This document shows positions 35,455-45,757 of a stretch of DNA of 64,000 nt, piece after piece; the stretch's first letter is position 1, and each line of letters begins with the position of its first letter. Under the pieces are notes generated by a model. The model worked only from the letters and a program-made list of their open reading frames with translations. It did not search any database and was not told the origin of the DNA. The translations under genes and the position numbers were made by a program. The DNA lies in the NCBI RefSeq assembly GCF_000214665.1, contig NC_015572.1, positions 2,728,001-2,792,000 on the forward strand, in the 5' to 3' direction. The DNA is from Methylomonas methanica MC09. GTDB taxonomy: Bacteria > Pseudomonadota > Gammaproteobacteria > Methylococcales > Methylomonadaceae.

Positions 35455-38400
35455 TTATAATCCTGGAATATATGTGCCGGAAGCTCTAATGCTTGCCCTC
35501 GCCTCATCACTCAAGTCATACGGAATGCCCGTAGCTTTTTCATATTGAGACACGCCTCCAGCATGAGGATATGTAGCCTCGTGCGCCTCACGTTTTATAA
35601 GCTGCATGGTTCCCTTGTTAGTAGCTGGTTCATAGTCGTCTAAGTGATGCCACGAGTAGCCCGATGGAGGCTTTTGCCTATTACCGAAGCCAGCAGCTTC
35701 ATTAGCGGCCCCAAAATCGCGATTTCTTGTTCCAGTATATTCAATCGATACAATGTTACTTTGTCCTGGTTTAACAGGGTAAAGATCGGGAGAGCCCACA
35801 AAATCAACACCACCACTTGCTTTTCGGACTCCGATCGCATTATCCACCTTATTAGCAAATTTCCCAATAGTCGCTCCCCATCCGGCAAATGGAATGGCGG
35901 CGGCATAGGACAGACCTGCGTTAACCTTATCTCCGCGAGCCGCGTAAATAGTTCCATTGACCAAATCAACGGGTTCGCCCAGACCTGGAACCAAGCCAAC
36001 CACATCCAAACCGGTTTGGAAGGCATCCAAGTATCCACTAATTTTACTCGTCCCCGCGAACGCCGACGCCGCAACGACAACTGGCTTAGCCTTGGAAAGC
36101 CCCAACGGATCCCTAAAATTAACCGGACTATTCCCCACATAAGCATAAGGATTAATCCCGTCCGCAAACCCCGCCGGATCGCGCTGGGCGAAACGGCCCA
36201 GCGCCGGGTCGTAGTAGCGTGCCCGGTAGTAGATCAAACCGGTGGCGTCCGGCTCGCGGCCGGCATAGCCATAGCGCGGAATGCCGCCGGTTTGGGCCAG
36301 CGTCCGGCCGAAGGCGTCGTATCTCGCGCTAGCGGTGATGACGCCCGAGCCATTGCTGGTGGCGACGACCGATCCCAAGCCGTCGGCGTGGTAGTAGGCC
36401 GTGCCGCTCGCCGTGATTCTGAGCAGCGGATGGTCGAGGCCGGCGTGGACGTAATGCGCTTGGGCATTGTTCCAGTCGGCGCCGTATTCGCTCCAGATAT
36501 CCCGCCCGGCGTAAACGTAGCGAGTGGCCGTGCCGCCGCTGACGGTTTCGACCCGCCGGCCGCGGTGGTCGTAGCGGTAGCTTTCCGTCGCCATGCCGGT
36601 ACCGGCGGCCTCGGCCAGGCGGTCCAGCGCATCGTAGGTCAGGGCCAGGTCGGCGCTGCCCGACCGCTGGGTCTGGTTGCCGGCGGCGTCGTAGCTGTAG
36701 CCGGCCAGAACGGCGCCGGTATCGCTGCCGCTGCGGACCTGGGTCAGCTGTTGGGCGGCGTCGTACAGATAGCGGTAGACGCCGCCGTCCTGGGCGGTGC
36801 GCTGGCGGCGGTTGCCGAAGGCGTCGTACTGGTAGGCTTCGACTTGAGTCGAAGTGCCGCCGTCTTGAGTAAGCACATTCCGCAGCCGGTCCAGCGTATC
36901 GTACTGGTAGCGGTAGTCGGTAGCCGTGCCGTCAATGATTTCCAGGTGGCTGTCGCGCCGGCCTTGCGCATCGTAACTATAGGCGTGGCGGCTGACCTCG
37001 GCGCCGCCCGCCATGCGGTTGACCAGCTCTTCCAGCCTGCCGCCGGCATTGTAGCGGTACAGGCTGCTGTAGCCGTTGGGCATGGCGGTTTCCCGCAGCC
37101 GGCCGCCGGCGTCGTAGATGAAACGGGTCTGTCCGCCGTCCGCCGCCCGGATGGCGCTCAATCGGCCCACGGCATCGTAGAGAAAATCCTGCCGCCCGCC
37201 TTCGTTGTCTTCCAGGCTGTCGATCAGGCCGCCGGGGCTGTGGCGGTAGGTCAGGGTTTTGCCGCCGCGGCTGTCGGTGACCGTTTCCAAGCGCTGGGCA
37301 TTGTCGTAAGTGTATTGGTAACCGACTTCCGGGGCGGCGACACTCAGAACCTGGCCCAGGGCGTCGTATGTATAGTCGGTGACGTGGGGCGCAGGGTCGG
37401 TATCGTTGAGTTTAGCGGTTTGCCGGGTCAGCAGCCCGTTGCGACTGTTGTCGTATTCCCATTCGACGATATGGCCGTTGGGGGACTCGCGGCGGATGGG
37501 TTGACCGTGTTCGTCGTAGACCCAACGTGTGGTATGGCCTAACGCATCGCTTTGTTCGATGACGCGACCGAAATCGTCGTAAACGAAGTTAGCCTGAATA
37601 TTCAGGGTTTCCGTGCCGTTGGCAGCACGGTAACCGGCGCGGACCGTTTGCACATCGCCCAAGGAACTGTACTCGATTTCGGTGACTTGGCGAATGCCGG
37701 TCAAGCCCAAGGCGTCGTGCACAGGGCCAACCGTTTTCACCGGACGCCGCAGGGCGTCATAGTCAGTCAAGGTCTCGCGTCCACCGTTGTCCACACTACG
37801 AACCACATTGCCGTTGGCGTCGTAGCTGTAATCAGTATAACTGCCGTCCGGGCTGGTAAGGCGTTGCAGACGGCCATTGCCGCTGGCACCATAATACGTG
37901 TATTGGGTGACGAGGCCGTTAGGATCGGTGACCTTCAGCGGCCGCCCGGCCTGATCGTACTCCGTGGCAACCGCATTGCCTAGGGCGTCGAAAGCGCGCG
38001 TCGGCCGGCCCACGGCGTCGTATTCGAAACTGACGCTGTAGCCATCCGGGTTGGTGAGCTTCGCAACGTTGCCAGTCTCGTCATAGGCGATACGGGTGGC
38101 ATGACCGGCCGTATCGCGTTGCACTATCCGTCGGTCGAGGGTGTCGTATTCCATTACGGCCTGCTGTAGCAGCCCGTAGTTGCCTTGGGCATCGAAGCCT
38201 GCCAGGCTGACGCCGACGGGGTTGCCGTTGTTATCGTAGGCAAAGTCGCGCCATTGCCGCAACCCGTCGGTAGCGCGCGTGAGTTGACCGTCGGCACTGT
38301 AGCTAGTTTCAGCCGGGTAGAAACGCGCATCGATGCCTCGCGTAGGCCGCCCCAGATTGTCGAAGCTCTGGCTGGCACTGATACATTGGTCTACTAAGGC

Positions 38401-41400
38401 CGCACCCAGTTGCTGCAGGCCACAGCGCTCAATCGTGACCGGATTCAAGGCCGAATCGTCGTAGCCGTAATCGATGTATGGGCCCGCCTGGGTAGTGAAA
38501 TCCCGCACGCGCTTACTGCGCGTCAGGTTGCCAGACTCATCGTAGTTCTGGATGATCCAGGCGGCGATTTGCGCGGGAGTGGGAGTGTCAGTATTCACGC
38601 CCGGTTTCAGAGCGATAGTATCGGTGCGGTTGCCTCTAGCGTCGTAGCGATATAAGGTGTAGTTGCCGTTGGCGTCCTTGGTTTTGGCCGGCAGGTTGAA
38701 GGCGTTGTAATCTTCGTAGGTGACCGTACTGCCGTCGGGCTGGGTCATGGCGGTGACGTTTCCGGCCGCGTCGTAAGCGTATTGAACCGCGTGACCGAGG
38801 GCGTCACGCCGCCGGGTTTCGCTCAGCGGGTTGGCGCTATCCGTGTACTCGTAGATGAGCCGTGAACCGTCACCCTGCAACTGTTGCAGCGGTTGGCCCC
38901 ATTCGTTGAACAAATGGGTCTGGCTGACGCCGCGCTCGTCCACGGTCGTCGTTTCGCGGCGGAATTTGTTATACCGAAAAGTGTAACTGTGGCCTTCGCT
39001 ATCGGTATGGCGAAAGGTCTTGCCGTTAGCATAATACTCGAAGCGCATTGCGTTGCCATTGGGCCGCGTATAGCTTTTGAGCGCATGTTCCAGGTTGGTG
39101 CCGTCGGTGGCTTGGTAATAGCTGTACGTGGTCGAGCCATCTCGAAGCCCAGCCACGGCGTCCGGGGTTTCGTATTTGACTAAATCGCCTTGGCTGTCGT
39201 AGCCGTAGCGATAGGTCCGTCCGGTCCAGTCGGTGATGCGGGTAATGTGGTTGTCGCCGTTGTCGTACCAGAAATTCAAGGTACGGCCAATGCCATCGGT
39301 GACGCGTGACAGATTTTCACCGCTATAGTCGAAACCTAAAACATTGTCGTTACGGTCGACCACACGCGTTAGGCTTGCGGTCTGCCCGGAGGTGCCGGAA
39401 ACATTTTGGAAATAGAAAGTCAGTCCTGATTTTTCCTTCAAGCTGTATTCGCCGTTGGACTCGCGCTTGGCAGTGACATGCAGGCCAGTCTGCGGCATAA
39501 AGCTGGCATTCAGCGCTACGCCGTCAGTCGTCTCTGCAATGCTTAACCGGTTGGCCGCGCCGCTACCATCAAGCCAGATAGCAGTGTCTACAAGGCCGTT
39601 CGCATCTTCGTCGAAGAACAACAGTTGATGATTGAAGCTGTGCGTCCAGCCGTAGCCAAGCGGGCCATCCTTACGCACGTTGGAGTTGTAATTGCGCTCG
39701 AATACCATATCAAGTCCGCCCCGGCCCTTGATAGCAAAATCCCGCTCCGGATGGTAGAGATTACCAGATACCAGATTGACGGGATCGCCGCCAACAGTAG
39801 TGTTGCCGGCGACAAAGCCGGTGTTGCTGCCTAGGCCAAAATCGGGCGTACTGAGCTTAATATTGTTGTTGGAAACCGAACCCACAGCCAAAACGCTTGA
39901 GGTTGCAGAGTTGAAGACACCTTGATAGCCGGTGTTCAACCAGGAAGAATAGGTGTTCGATATTGGACTGGCGAGTGAATATCCACCCTGAGCCGTTAGG
40001 TATTCGCCGGATATTGTATAACTGGTGGTTGCAGTGGTATTTGGTTGTATATTCCCTTGGCCGTCAAGAGTGGCTTTTTCCGCCACCCAGACGGCTCCGC
40101 CCCAACCGTCGTAATTGATTAGGCAGCGTGGCAGGGTAATCTTAAAATACGAATTATTGATAAACAGATTTTTTAGAAGTTGTTTAGTAGCAGCCGAATA
40201 GTTTTGGTTGATAGGCGAAGTCGCGCAGTCGATATTCAAAAGAGTATCGACATCTGCGCTACTATTCAACACCACAACGGGCAACCCAGTGTCGTTGGCA
40301 AACTGCAAACCGCGTACGGTACTGACGGCATCAACATGAGCCTGCTCTTGCCAGATGTAGGATTCGTATGCCGAGGAGGAATAGCCTGACAACAGGTAAG
40401 CTTCGTAATTCACGCCACCGTTGACGATGTTGCGGGTGCGGACACTCCCGCCCGGTACGTCCACCAGCAGACCTTTTCGCGAAACTGCAAATGGCAGGTC
40501 GAACACATATTCCACTTTCATGGCAGTAGACGTGAGTCCGATGTGATTACCGCTGTCACCGGTCTCTCCATAAAGGCGCCCAACAGCTTTTGCAGCGCTG
40601 GAGGTATAATCCATATATTTAAGCCCGGCGACGTGGAGGTATTCGCCAAGCGTGTCGTCGATATGTAGGTTGGGATCGGCATCGGCATTCACGGCGTCGA
40701 GTAGCTTTGCCGAGCGTATTTCGAGCAACTCGTCGGAGACCTGAAAGGCATAGATCTGAAGCGCATGATAGTTGTGCGCGCCGATATTATTGTAATCGAC
40801 TTGGTTGATGGTCGCGTTATTGAGTGAAAGGCGCAGCGTCAGCTGGTTGTAGACGGAGCAGAACCCGACCGACCCGTAGATTCCGGGCGGAGTGATATCC
40901 TCTCCGTCCTGCCGAATTACCGGTCGAACCAGGGTTTGCTGATACGCTGAACCGGTTGGATCACAGGGAACATCCATAGCCGTGCCGGATTGCCAAGCGG
41001 CAACATCACCGGTCGCAGTATTCGAAGCGTTGGTTTGGACGAAGGACAAAGTCAGACGGCTAGCTGCGAGTTCGGCCATCGGTCGATTTACCGTAGGGGC
41101 CAAGGCCGCTCCTGCTTGATTCTTCACCGTCACTTGAGCAAAGTAGCGGTGACTATCCGGCAGCGATGCAGTTTCAGAATAGCCGTTACCCCAATCCTTG
41201 AAATTCTTGACCTCGTAAGGTAGCGTACTGGGTAGAATGTCGATGTGGCGTTGGAATATGGTGCCCCTATAGCCGCCACCATGCACGAGACTTTTCCCTA
41301 GCGCCGCTTCCATCTGATCCAATAATGCTTCATGAGGCATAACCGTCGTGCGTTTACTCAAATAGGCATTGTAATCAAAGTTAAAGTTCGGAAGATCGGC

Positions 41401-42768
41401 AATAGTCGTTTCGTCTGTGTAACTCATCTCCTTGAAGCTAGGATCTAGGGGAATCCAGTGAAAACTGCTGTCGTCATTGCGAGAGCCACGGTAATTACCG
41501 TATGGCACACAGGCTTCGACCCAAACATGTGTAAACGAAATGTTGCTTGCGTTCCAGGTCTTCGGTATTTGTCCCGCGGACAGGCGGTTAGCGGCTCCCG
41601 CCGCCGCTTTTACCCCCAGCCAATCCAGTAAACGTTGGTCGTTACTCGGAAAACGAATTTCGCCCTGAACGTAACGCGCGGGAATCTTAGCTGTACGTAG
41701 CAAGGCAATCAACAGCGACGCCTGGTCGGTGGCGTTGCCGGACCCGCTGACCAAAGTGGCCGCCGCACCTTTCAACGAACCGAGATAGGGTTGGAATTCG
41801 ATGTGGTTTTTGACGTATTCGTAAATCTTGACCGGCGAATACTGTAATTTCTCGGCGAGTGCCAAAGTTTCGGGTGCGTTCAGATCGACTTCCGGCAGCG
41901 CATCCCCCAAGTCTTCCGGCTGAAAGCCGCAAGCGTCGGCCTCCGGGGAAGCGGCTTGCGGCTGGGAAGCTTGAGCTGCCCCGATTCCCAATATATCCAG
42001 TATTTTACCGACTGATTCGTCTGCAGTTGTCGAGTGGTCCGGAAACCTGTTGAGGCTTGCACTCTCCCCAGCAGGCGCTGTGTAAACCGGCGGAAACGCA
42101 TTCGGAGTGTCGTCTGGGGTAAGCGTTGTCGGTGCCTGTTGGGTAAAAGTCGGTTGAGGCCGTCCCCTCACCTCGACCGCTGGCGATGCAAGCCGCTGTA
42201 ACAGGCTTTGCAGATTCACTTCGGACCGCTGCCTATCTGCGTCGGTTTTAGCGTTGAGAGCCTTATCGAACGCGGCATCCAGCTGCTCGAACCGGTCGCG
42301 CACCTGCTCAGCAAGTCCAGAATTTTCCATATCTCGACTAGCGAGCCAGGCTTCGATTTGGGAACGGTAGCTAAGAAAGCTATCTCTTTTTTGCCGCAAT
42401 TGCTCCGTTTGTGGCGACAGGTTATTAGGCCTGTATGTTGATGAAAACTCGGATAGCAATTGCTGGGTGTCATGGCTTTCACTCGCTATACCCTTAGACC
42501 AGTTTTCGGTTTCACTGGCGCGTCCGTCGCCGATATAAGTAGCTGCCATGGCCTCAGCTATCGTGTCGAAATCCGGCTTCGCGGCGCCAGTGCGCTGCTT
42601 GGTTGGCTTGGCCGTTTGAGTATCGGCCGACCCCAAACTTGCCATCGGAGCAACGGAATCGGCAGTTTGTTTGCCGACATAAAGCCCGGCCAGAACTGCT
42701 ATCGAGGCAATAGCCAAGACTACAGTAATCGGAAGTCGCGACATCTTGCGCGGCGCATTGTTTTGCAT
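35455..42768 (-). CDS. RHS polymorphic toxin with transglutaminase-like domain and WHH nuclease
   Basis: This 2437-residue protein has GGAG upstream of the ATG. An N-terminal membrane segment (LPITVVLAIASIAVLAGLYV, residues 12-31) is followed by a helical region. Residues 300-450 form a transglutaminase-like domain (ALLRTAKIPARYVQGEIRFP, FTHVWVEAC with His414, WIPLDPSF with Asp442). Its catalytic Cys position reads Ala346 (GNATDQA), so it may be inactive. A DUF6531-like segment (VSGNLYHPERDFAIKGRGGL) lies near residue 1000, about 25 YD repeats span 1150-2180, and the RHS core ends NPYAYVGNSPVNFRDPLGLS. After a pretoxin-like glycine-rich stretch, the tip carries SWHHLDDY (2372 on), MQLIKREAHEA and PHAGG, an HNH/EndoVII WHH nuclease. 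No PAAR or VgrG is present, so T6SS delivery is not indicated. Confidence 0.9.
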   Translation of the reverse strand: MQNNAPRKMSRLPITVVLAIASIAVLAGLYVGKQTADSVAPMASLGSADTQTAKPTKQRTGAAKPDFDTIAEAMAATYIGDGRASETENWSKGIASESHDTQQLLSEFSSTYRPNNLSPQTEQLRQKRDSFLSYRSQIEAWLASRDMENSGLAEQVRDRFEQLDAAFDKALNAKTDADRQRSEVNLQSLLQRLASPAVEVRGRPQPTFTQQAPTTLTPDDTPNAFPPVYTAPAGESASLNRFPDHSTTADESVGKILDILGIGAAQASQPQAASPEADACGFQPEDLGDALPEVDLNAPETLALAEKLQYSPVKIYEYVKNHIEFQPYLGSLKGAAATLVSGSGNATDQASLLIALLRTAKIPARYVQGEIRFPSNDQRLLDWLGVKAAAGAANRLSAGQIPKTWNASNISFTHVWVEACVPYGNYRGSRNDDSSFHWIPLDPSFKEMSYTDETTIADLPNFNFDYNAYLSKRTTVMPHEALLDQMEAALGKSLVHGGGYRGTIFQRHIDILPSTLPYEVKNFKDWGNGYSETASLPDSHRYFAQVTVKNQAGAALAPTVNRPMAELAASRLTLSFVQTNASNTATGDVAAWQSGTAMDVPCDPTGSAYQQTLVRPVIRQDGEDITPPGIYGSVGFCSVYNQLTLRLSLNNATINQVDYNNIGAHNYHALQIYAFQVSDELLEIRSAKLLDAVNADADPNLHIDDTLGEYLHVAGLKYMDYTSSAAKAVGRLYGETGDSGNHIGLTSTAMKVEYVFDLPFAVSRKGLLVDVPGGSVRTRNIVNGGVNYEAYLLSGYSSSAYESYIWQEQAHVDAVSTVRGLQFANDTGLPVVVLNSSADVDTLLNIDCATSPINQNYSAATKQLLKNLFINNSYFKITLPRCLINYDGWGGAVWVAEKATLDGQGNIQPNTTATTSYTISGEYLTAQGGYSLASPISNTYSSWLNTGYQGVFNSATSSVLAVGSVSNNNIKLSTPDFGLGSNTGFVAGNTTVGGDPVNLVSGNLYHPERDFAIKGRGGLDMVFERNYNSNVRKDGPLGYGWTHSFNHQLLFFDEDANGLVDTAIWLDGSGAANRLSIAETTDGVALNASFMPQTGLHVTAKRESNGEYSLKEKSGLTFYFQNVSGTSGQTASLTRVVDRNDNVLGFDYSGENLSRVTDGIGRTLNFWYDNGDNHITRITDWTGRTYRYGYDSQGDLVKYETPDAVAGLRDGSTTYSYYQATDGTNLEHALKSYTRPNGNAMRFEYYANGKTFRHTDSEGHSYTFRYNKFRRETTTVDERGVSQTHLFNEWGQPLQQLQGDGSRLIYEYTDSANPLSETRRRDALGHAVQYAYDAAGNVTAMTQPDGSTVTYEDYNAFNLPAKTKDANGNYTLYRYDARGNRTDTIALKPGVNTDTPTPAQIAAWIIQNYDESGNLTRSKRVRDFTTQAGPYIDYGYDDSALNPVTIERCGLQQLGAALVDQCISASQSFDNLGRPTRGIDARFYPAETSYSADGQLTRATDGLRQWRDFAYDNNGNPVGVSLAGFDAQGNYGLLQQAVMEYDTLDRRIVQRDTAGHATRIAYDETGNVAKLTNPDGYSVSFEYDAVGRPTRAFDALGNAVATEYDQAGRPLKVTDPNGLVTQYTYYGASGNGRLQRLTSPDGSYTDYSYDANGNVVRSVDNGGRETLTDYDALRRPVKTVGPVHDALGLTGIRQVTEIEYSSLGDVQTVRAGYRAANGTETLNIQANFVYDDFGRVIEQSDALGHTTRWVYDEHGQPIRRESPNGHIVEWEYDNSRNGLLTRQTAKLNDTDPAPHVTDYTYDALGQVLSVAAPEVGYQYTYDNAQRLETVTDSRGGKTLTYRHSPGGLIDSLEDNEGGRQDFLYDAVGRLSAIRAADGGQTRFIYDAGGRLRETAMPNGYSSLYRYNAGGRLEELVNRMAGGAEVSRHAYSYDAQGRRDSHLEIIDGTATDYRYQYDTLDRLRNVLTQDGGTSTQVEAYQYDAFGNRRQRTAQDGGVYRYLYDAAQQLTQVRSGSDTGAVLAGYSYDAAGNQTQRSGSADLALTYDALDRLAEAAGTGMATESYRYDHRGRRVETVSGGTATRYVYAGRDIWSEYGADWNNAQAHYVHAGLDHPLLRITASGTAYYHADGLGSVVATSNGSGVITASARYDAFGRTLAQTGGIPRYGYAGREPDATGLIYYRARYYDPALGRFAQRDPAGFADGINPYAYVGNSPVNFRDPLGLSKAKPVVVAASAFAGTSKISGYLDAFQTGLDVVGLVPGLGEPVDLVNGTIYAARGDKVNAGLSYAAAIPFAGWGATIGKFANKVDNAIGVRKASGGVDFVGSPDLYPVKPGQSNIVSIEYTGTRNRDFGAANEAAGFGNRQKPPSGYSWHHLDDYEPATNKGTMQLIKREAHEATYPHAGGVSQYEKATGIPYDLSDEARASIRASGTYIPGL

Positions 42769-42847
42769 GTGTTACGGTCTCCAGGAACGCATCCGTAAGC
42801 GGCCAAACGAAGCGGCAGCTAACGACTGATTAGGGGTTGTCTTCCGG

Positions 42848-44551
42848 TTATAGCAATGTATTAATGACGCTGATCACCGCCGGTTCGTTTACGGCAGGGT
42901 TACGCCCGATTTGAACTTCGGCGCCGTCGCTCATATTGTCGTAATCGCTATCCACAACATCGGGAGCACTACCGTGGCGGTATTCTTCGAGATTCGAAAG
43001 CTCATCTCCGTCTAGATCGAGCCCTGCATCGGTTGAATCATAAGGATTTAAGGCATAAGTTATTTCCCAAAGGTTGGGCATGCCGTCCTGATCCGTATCC
43101 CAATAATCGGGATAGTTAGTCCATTCAATACTGTCGGGAATACCGTCTTGATCCGTATCGGCAGTCAGTGGATTCAAATTGTCGCGCAACTCAAAGTAAC
43201 TTGGAACGCCATCGCCGTCAGTGTCCGTTACTGTGTCGTTTACCGCAATCACGCGCAAGTAGCCAGCAACAGTCACGGATATGCCTTGGCTGTCTTTTAG
43301 ATTCAACACAAAAGGATAGGAACCGGCCTTAGTGGGGGTACCAGAGAGCAACCAGGGTGCAGCAGCGCTTAGAGAAACACCTGGCGGCAACAATCCGCCG
43401 GCAAACGACCAAGTGTAATCGGGTGTGCCGCCGATCGCAGTCAGCGGATAGGAAAAGGCGGCATTGACCAGCGCTTCCGTTATGACCGGACTGCTTTGCA
43501 GTCCGGTTGGGTTGGGGGTTGCGGTCAAACCGTTTTGCGGCTGCAATTTCCAGCCGTCGGCTTGATTCGGGTCGGTGCCTACCAAGGGTTCGACCGCATC
43601 GGGAATCCCGTCGTTATCGGCGTCGGACATAACGGTTGCGGGAAAAGTTCGCAAAGCAAGGGCTGTCGTGTAGGCATCATCGTTCCAACTTCCATTAATA
43701 GCTTGTCGGCTCAGAAGAAAAGAAGCAGCCTGCTCCAAGGCTATGTCTGTGCCCTGCGGTGCAAGCCCGGCGTTCCCAGCTGCTTGTAAAGCCAAGTATG
43801 CGGTAGCGGTGGTCCGTTCCGAACCGGTATCGGCGCTGTGATCCGTAAAGCGACCATCCCCCTGCGTTTTGGTCAACAGCCAGTTAGCGGCGCGCGTAAC
43901 TTGTGTGTCGACGCTATTCTGTCCGTCCTGATAGAAATGACTCAGTACTGTGATATTGCTTGCCGTCGAAAGAATAACAGGTGGTTTAGTGGATCCTAAG
44001 ACACCTCCCCAATAGGACCAACCCTGATTCCCATTCCCCTGTCCCGAGGCTGTGAGATTGAAGTAGGCGGAAACCGGCGGGTTAACGCCAGCGACGCGCA
44101 AGGCGTCCATCGCCAGCCCGGAATCGGGGAATCCTCCTCCGTATCCGGCGTAAGCGCCCCAGATCCCGGCGACATTACTCAAGTCTAACAAGGCGGCGTC
44201 GAGGCCTAGTTCAGTAGTATCGATGCCGGCGTTCTCCATGGCAATGACTTTGCGAGCCAGAGAGTCTACACTGTCAACCTGCTGATTCGACAACCACCCC
44301 AGCGCCCTGGTGTAATGGAAGCCTTTCTCGGCTCCCGCGTTTTTCAAAGCAGCTAGGGTTTCTGCCGTAGCTGCCACCTCCGCTCCGCCTTGCCCCCAAC
44401 TACCATCTCCATTCTGATGTTGGATCAGCCAACCGATAGCTTGAGCGCGATTCATATCCTGGTCGGCGACCGCGATATTCCATGCGCCTGCAAACAGCGA
44501 AAACAGATAGATGGTCGTTGGAATGGGTCTTTCGCGTATATATGTCTTCAA
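42848..44551 (-). CDS. Secreted alpha-toroid protein with calcium-binding repeats
   Basis: This 567-residue protein starts at TTG (GAGGGA upstream). A signal peptide ends around AWNIAVAD. Residues 34-300 contain prenyltransferase/squalene-cyclase-like toroid repeats (AIGWLIQHQNGDGSWGQGG, ALGWLSNQQ, ANWLLTKTQGDGRFTD, SFLLSRQAINGSWNDDAYTT). An Ig-like putative binding domain follows (FSYPLTAIGGTPDYTWSFAG, LPPGVSLS, LLSGTPTKAGSYPFVLNL). The C-terminus has at least six DxDxDG calcium loops (DADNDGIPD, DTDGDGVPS, DTDQDGIPD, DTDQDGMPN, DLDGDELSN, DSDYDNMSD). It lies 79 bp upstream of the RHS gene in the same direction. It is probably a surface partner of the RHS protein. No enzymatic residues were identified. 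Confidence 0.8.
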   Translation of the reverse strand: MKTYIRERPIPTTIYLFSLFAGAWNIAVADQDMNRAQAIGWLIQHQNGDGSWGQGGAEVAATAETLAALKNAGAEKGFHYTRALGWLSNQQVDSVDSLARKVIAMENAGIDTTELGLDAALLDLSNVAGIWGAYAGYGGGFPDSGLAMDALRVAGVNPPVSAYFNLTASGQGNGNQGWSYWGGVLGSTKPPVILSTASNITVLSHFYQDGQNSVDTQVTRAANWLLTKTQGDGRFTDHSADTGSERTTATAYLALQAAGNAGLAPQGTDIALEQAASFLLSRQAINGSWNDDAYTTALALRTFPATVMSDADNDGIPDAVEPLVGTDPNQADGWKLQPQNGLTATPNPTGLQSSPVITEALVNAAFSYPLTAIGGTPDYTWSFAGGLLPPGVSLSAAAPWLLSGTPTKAGSYPFVLNLKDSQGISVTVAGYLRVIAVNDTVTDTDGDGVPSYFELRDNLNPLTADTDQDGIPDSIEWTNYPDYWDTDQDGMPNLWEITYALNPYDSTDAGLDLDGDELSNLEEYRHGSAPDVVDSDYDNMSDGAEVQIGRNPAVNEPAVISVINTLL

Positions 44552-44658
44552 TGTTCCCTCGTCTCTCTGAGTCGTTTCTTATGATTTAACAAGATGGAAC
44601 TTAGGCGCTTTTCGCGTAAGGCTCTTCCTATATGAATAGCGACAATAATTTACAGCCG

Positions 44659-45078
44659 CTAGTTTGGTTTGAACACAATCTCATCGACAGCATTGTATAG
44701 AATACTGGAACAAGAGGATGTCATAATCAAAACCGGTTTCCCGGTTGCTGCCGCTAGCGATACCTGCGAAATCATGATCTTCTGCGCTTCTGAGGGAGTC
44801 CCACTTGCCGGATACTCTATTTCAAAACCAGCAATATCCATTCCAAATAGCTCGCTATAATTCGACAGATAGTTAGTACAGCCGTTTATGTTAGTGGTAG
44901 CCGTTGCATCTAACCAGATTAGAAACCTATCCGAATGAGACTGCGTTGCTATGACTTTTCCGAAGAGCGTCCATCCCGCCCAGCCTGACGCGGGAGTTAA
45001 GAGTGCACCGACCAATAAGCCATAGCTCCCAAATTGCAATAGCGCTTTCCCCGCGCGTTGAGCGATATTCTTCCGCAT
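44659..45078 (-). CDS. Small secreted protein of the RHS locus, unknown function
   Basis: This 139-residue protein has GGAG before the ATG and a clear Sec signal (LLQFGSYGLLVGALLTPASG, then WAGW). The mature part has four Cys-containing or strand-like segments (WTLFGKVIATQSHSDRFLIW, NINGCTNYL, ISQVSLAAATGKPVLIMTSS, SCSSILYNAVDEI). The pattern 'GKPVLIM...C' resembles small periplasmic DUF5992-like proteins, but I am not certain. It is first in a same-strand series with the toroid and RHS genes (gaps 107 and 79 bp), so it may belong to the same secreted complex. Confidence 0.7.
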   Translation of the reverse strand: MRKNIAQRAGKALLQFGSYGLLVGALLTPASGWAGWTLFGKVIATQSHSDRFLIWLDATATTNINGCTNYLSNYSELFGMDIAGFEIEYPASGTPSEAQKIMISQVSLAAATGKPVLIMTSSCSSILYNAVDEIVFKPN

Positions 45079-45409
45079 GGCTTATCTCCGAGGCTGTAAT
45101 TTAGGTAAATTTGTTGGGGCGCCCAAAAGTGAAATCGATTGCGCCTTAAGTTCTTTCTTTGTAACCACTCGCCCAGTGCTCGCTGATTGTTGCGCTTGTG
45201 AGGCACAATAAAACGAAATCTTTTAGGACGATGGTCTCTTTTGCATGTCAACCCTAGAACGCTTTAGCAGAACTAACTATAAGCAACTAAGACGACACTT
45301 CGACCACTTGTTTAATTTGATATGGCCCCAAAAATTATCTAGCGACCAAACAGATTCGTCAAGTCATATTTGAAAAACACTTGTATGAAGAAGTGCAGGT
45401 TTACTTAGA
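45079..45409. other. Intergenic region upstream of the RHS locus
   Basis: No gene is supported. It presumably holds the promoter for the minus-strand secreted-protein/toroid/RHS series, but no clear -35/-10 pair stands out. Confidence 0.3.
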
Positions 45410-45524
45410 AGGCTGTCCGAGAATGCAATCTCTGAAAAAATGACCACGACATATAGTAACCTTAACCAGCCATTGCACAATATATTGTGGTGAAAATTTC
45501 AATTTTGGAGTTCTCGGACAACCT
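45410..45524. repeat. MITE-like element with 14-bp terminal inverted repeats
   Basis: AGGCTGTCCGAGAA at 45410-45423 and TTCTCGGACAACCT at 45511-45524 are inverted repeats with one mismatch. They enclose about 87 bp of AT-rich DNA without an open frame. The structure and size fit a non-autonomous miniature element mobilised by an IS not present in the window. No clear target duplication was found. Confidence 0.7.
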
Positions 45525-45757
45525 CTAGCCCTAAACGACCCGATGTTGACCGTACTCGAACGCGATTTCGGCAGTTATCGATAGTCTGTTTTAGTCAGGG
45601 GAAAACACTGGCAATATCGTTTGCCAGCGATGGCACGTTGTCGTGCGGCATTCCATCCAAGCATGCATCGGCTTGAAATACGCTTTGCCGTCCAACCAGG
45701 TGCACTGCCGTTGCACTTTGCAACGGTTATGCACGTCAAACCGTCCCCTCACTATCC

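Noticed and set aside
35644..37542. 632-codon open frame on the plus strand opposite the RHS gene
   Set aside because: It is antisense to the repetitive YD region, whose codon bias leaves the opposite strand open. It has no ribosome site or family resemblance.
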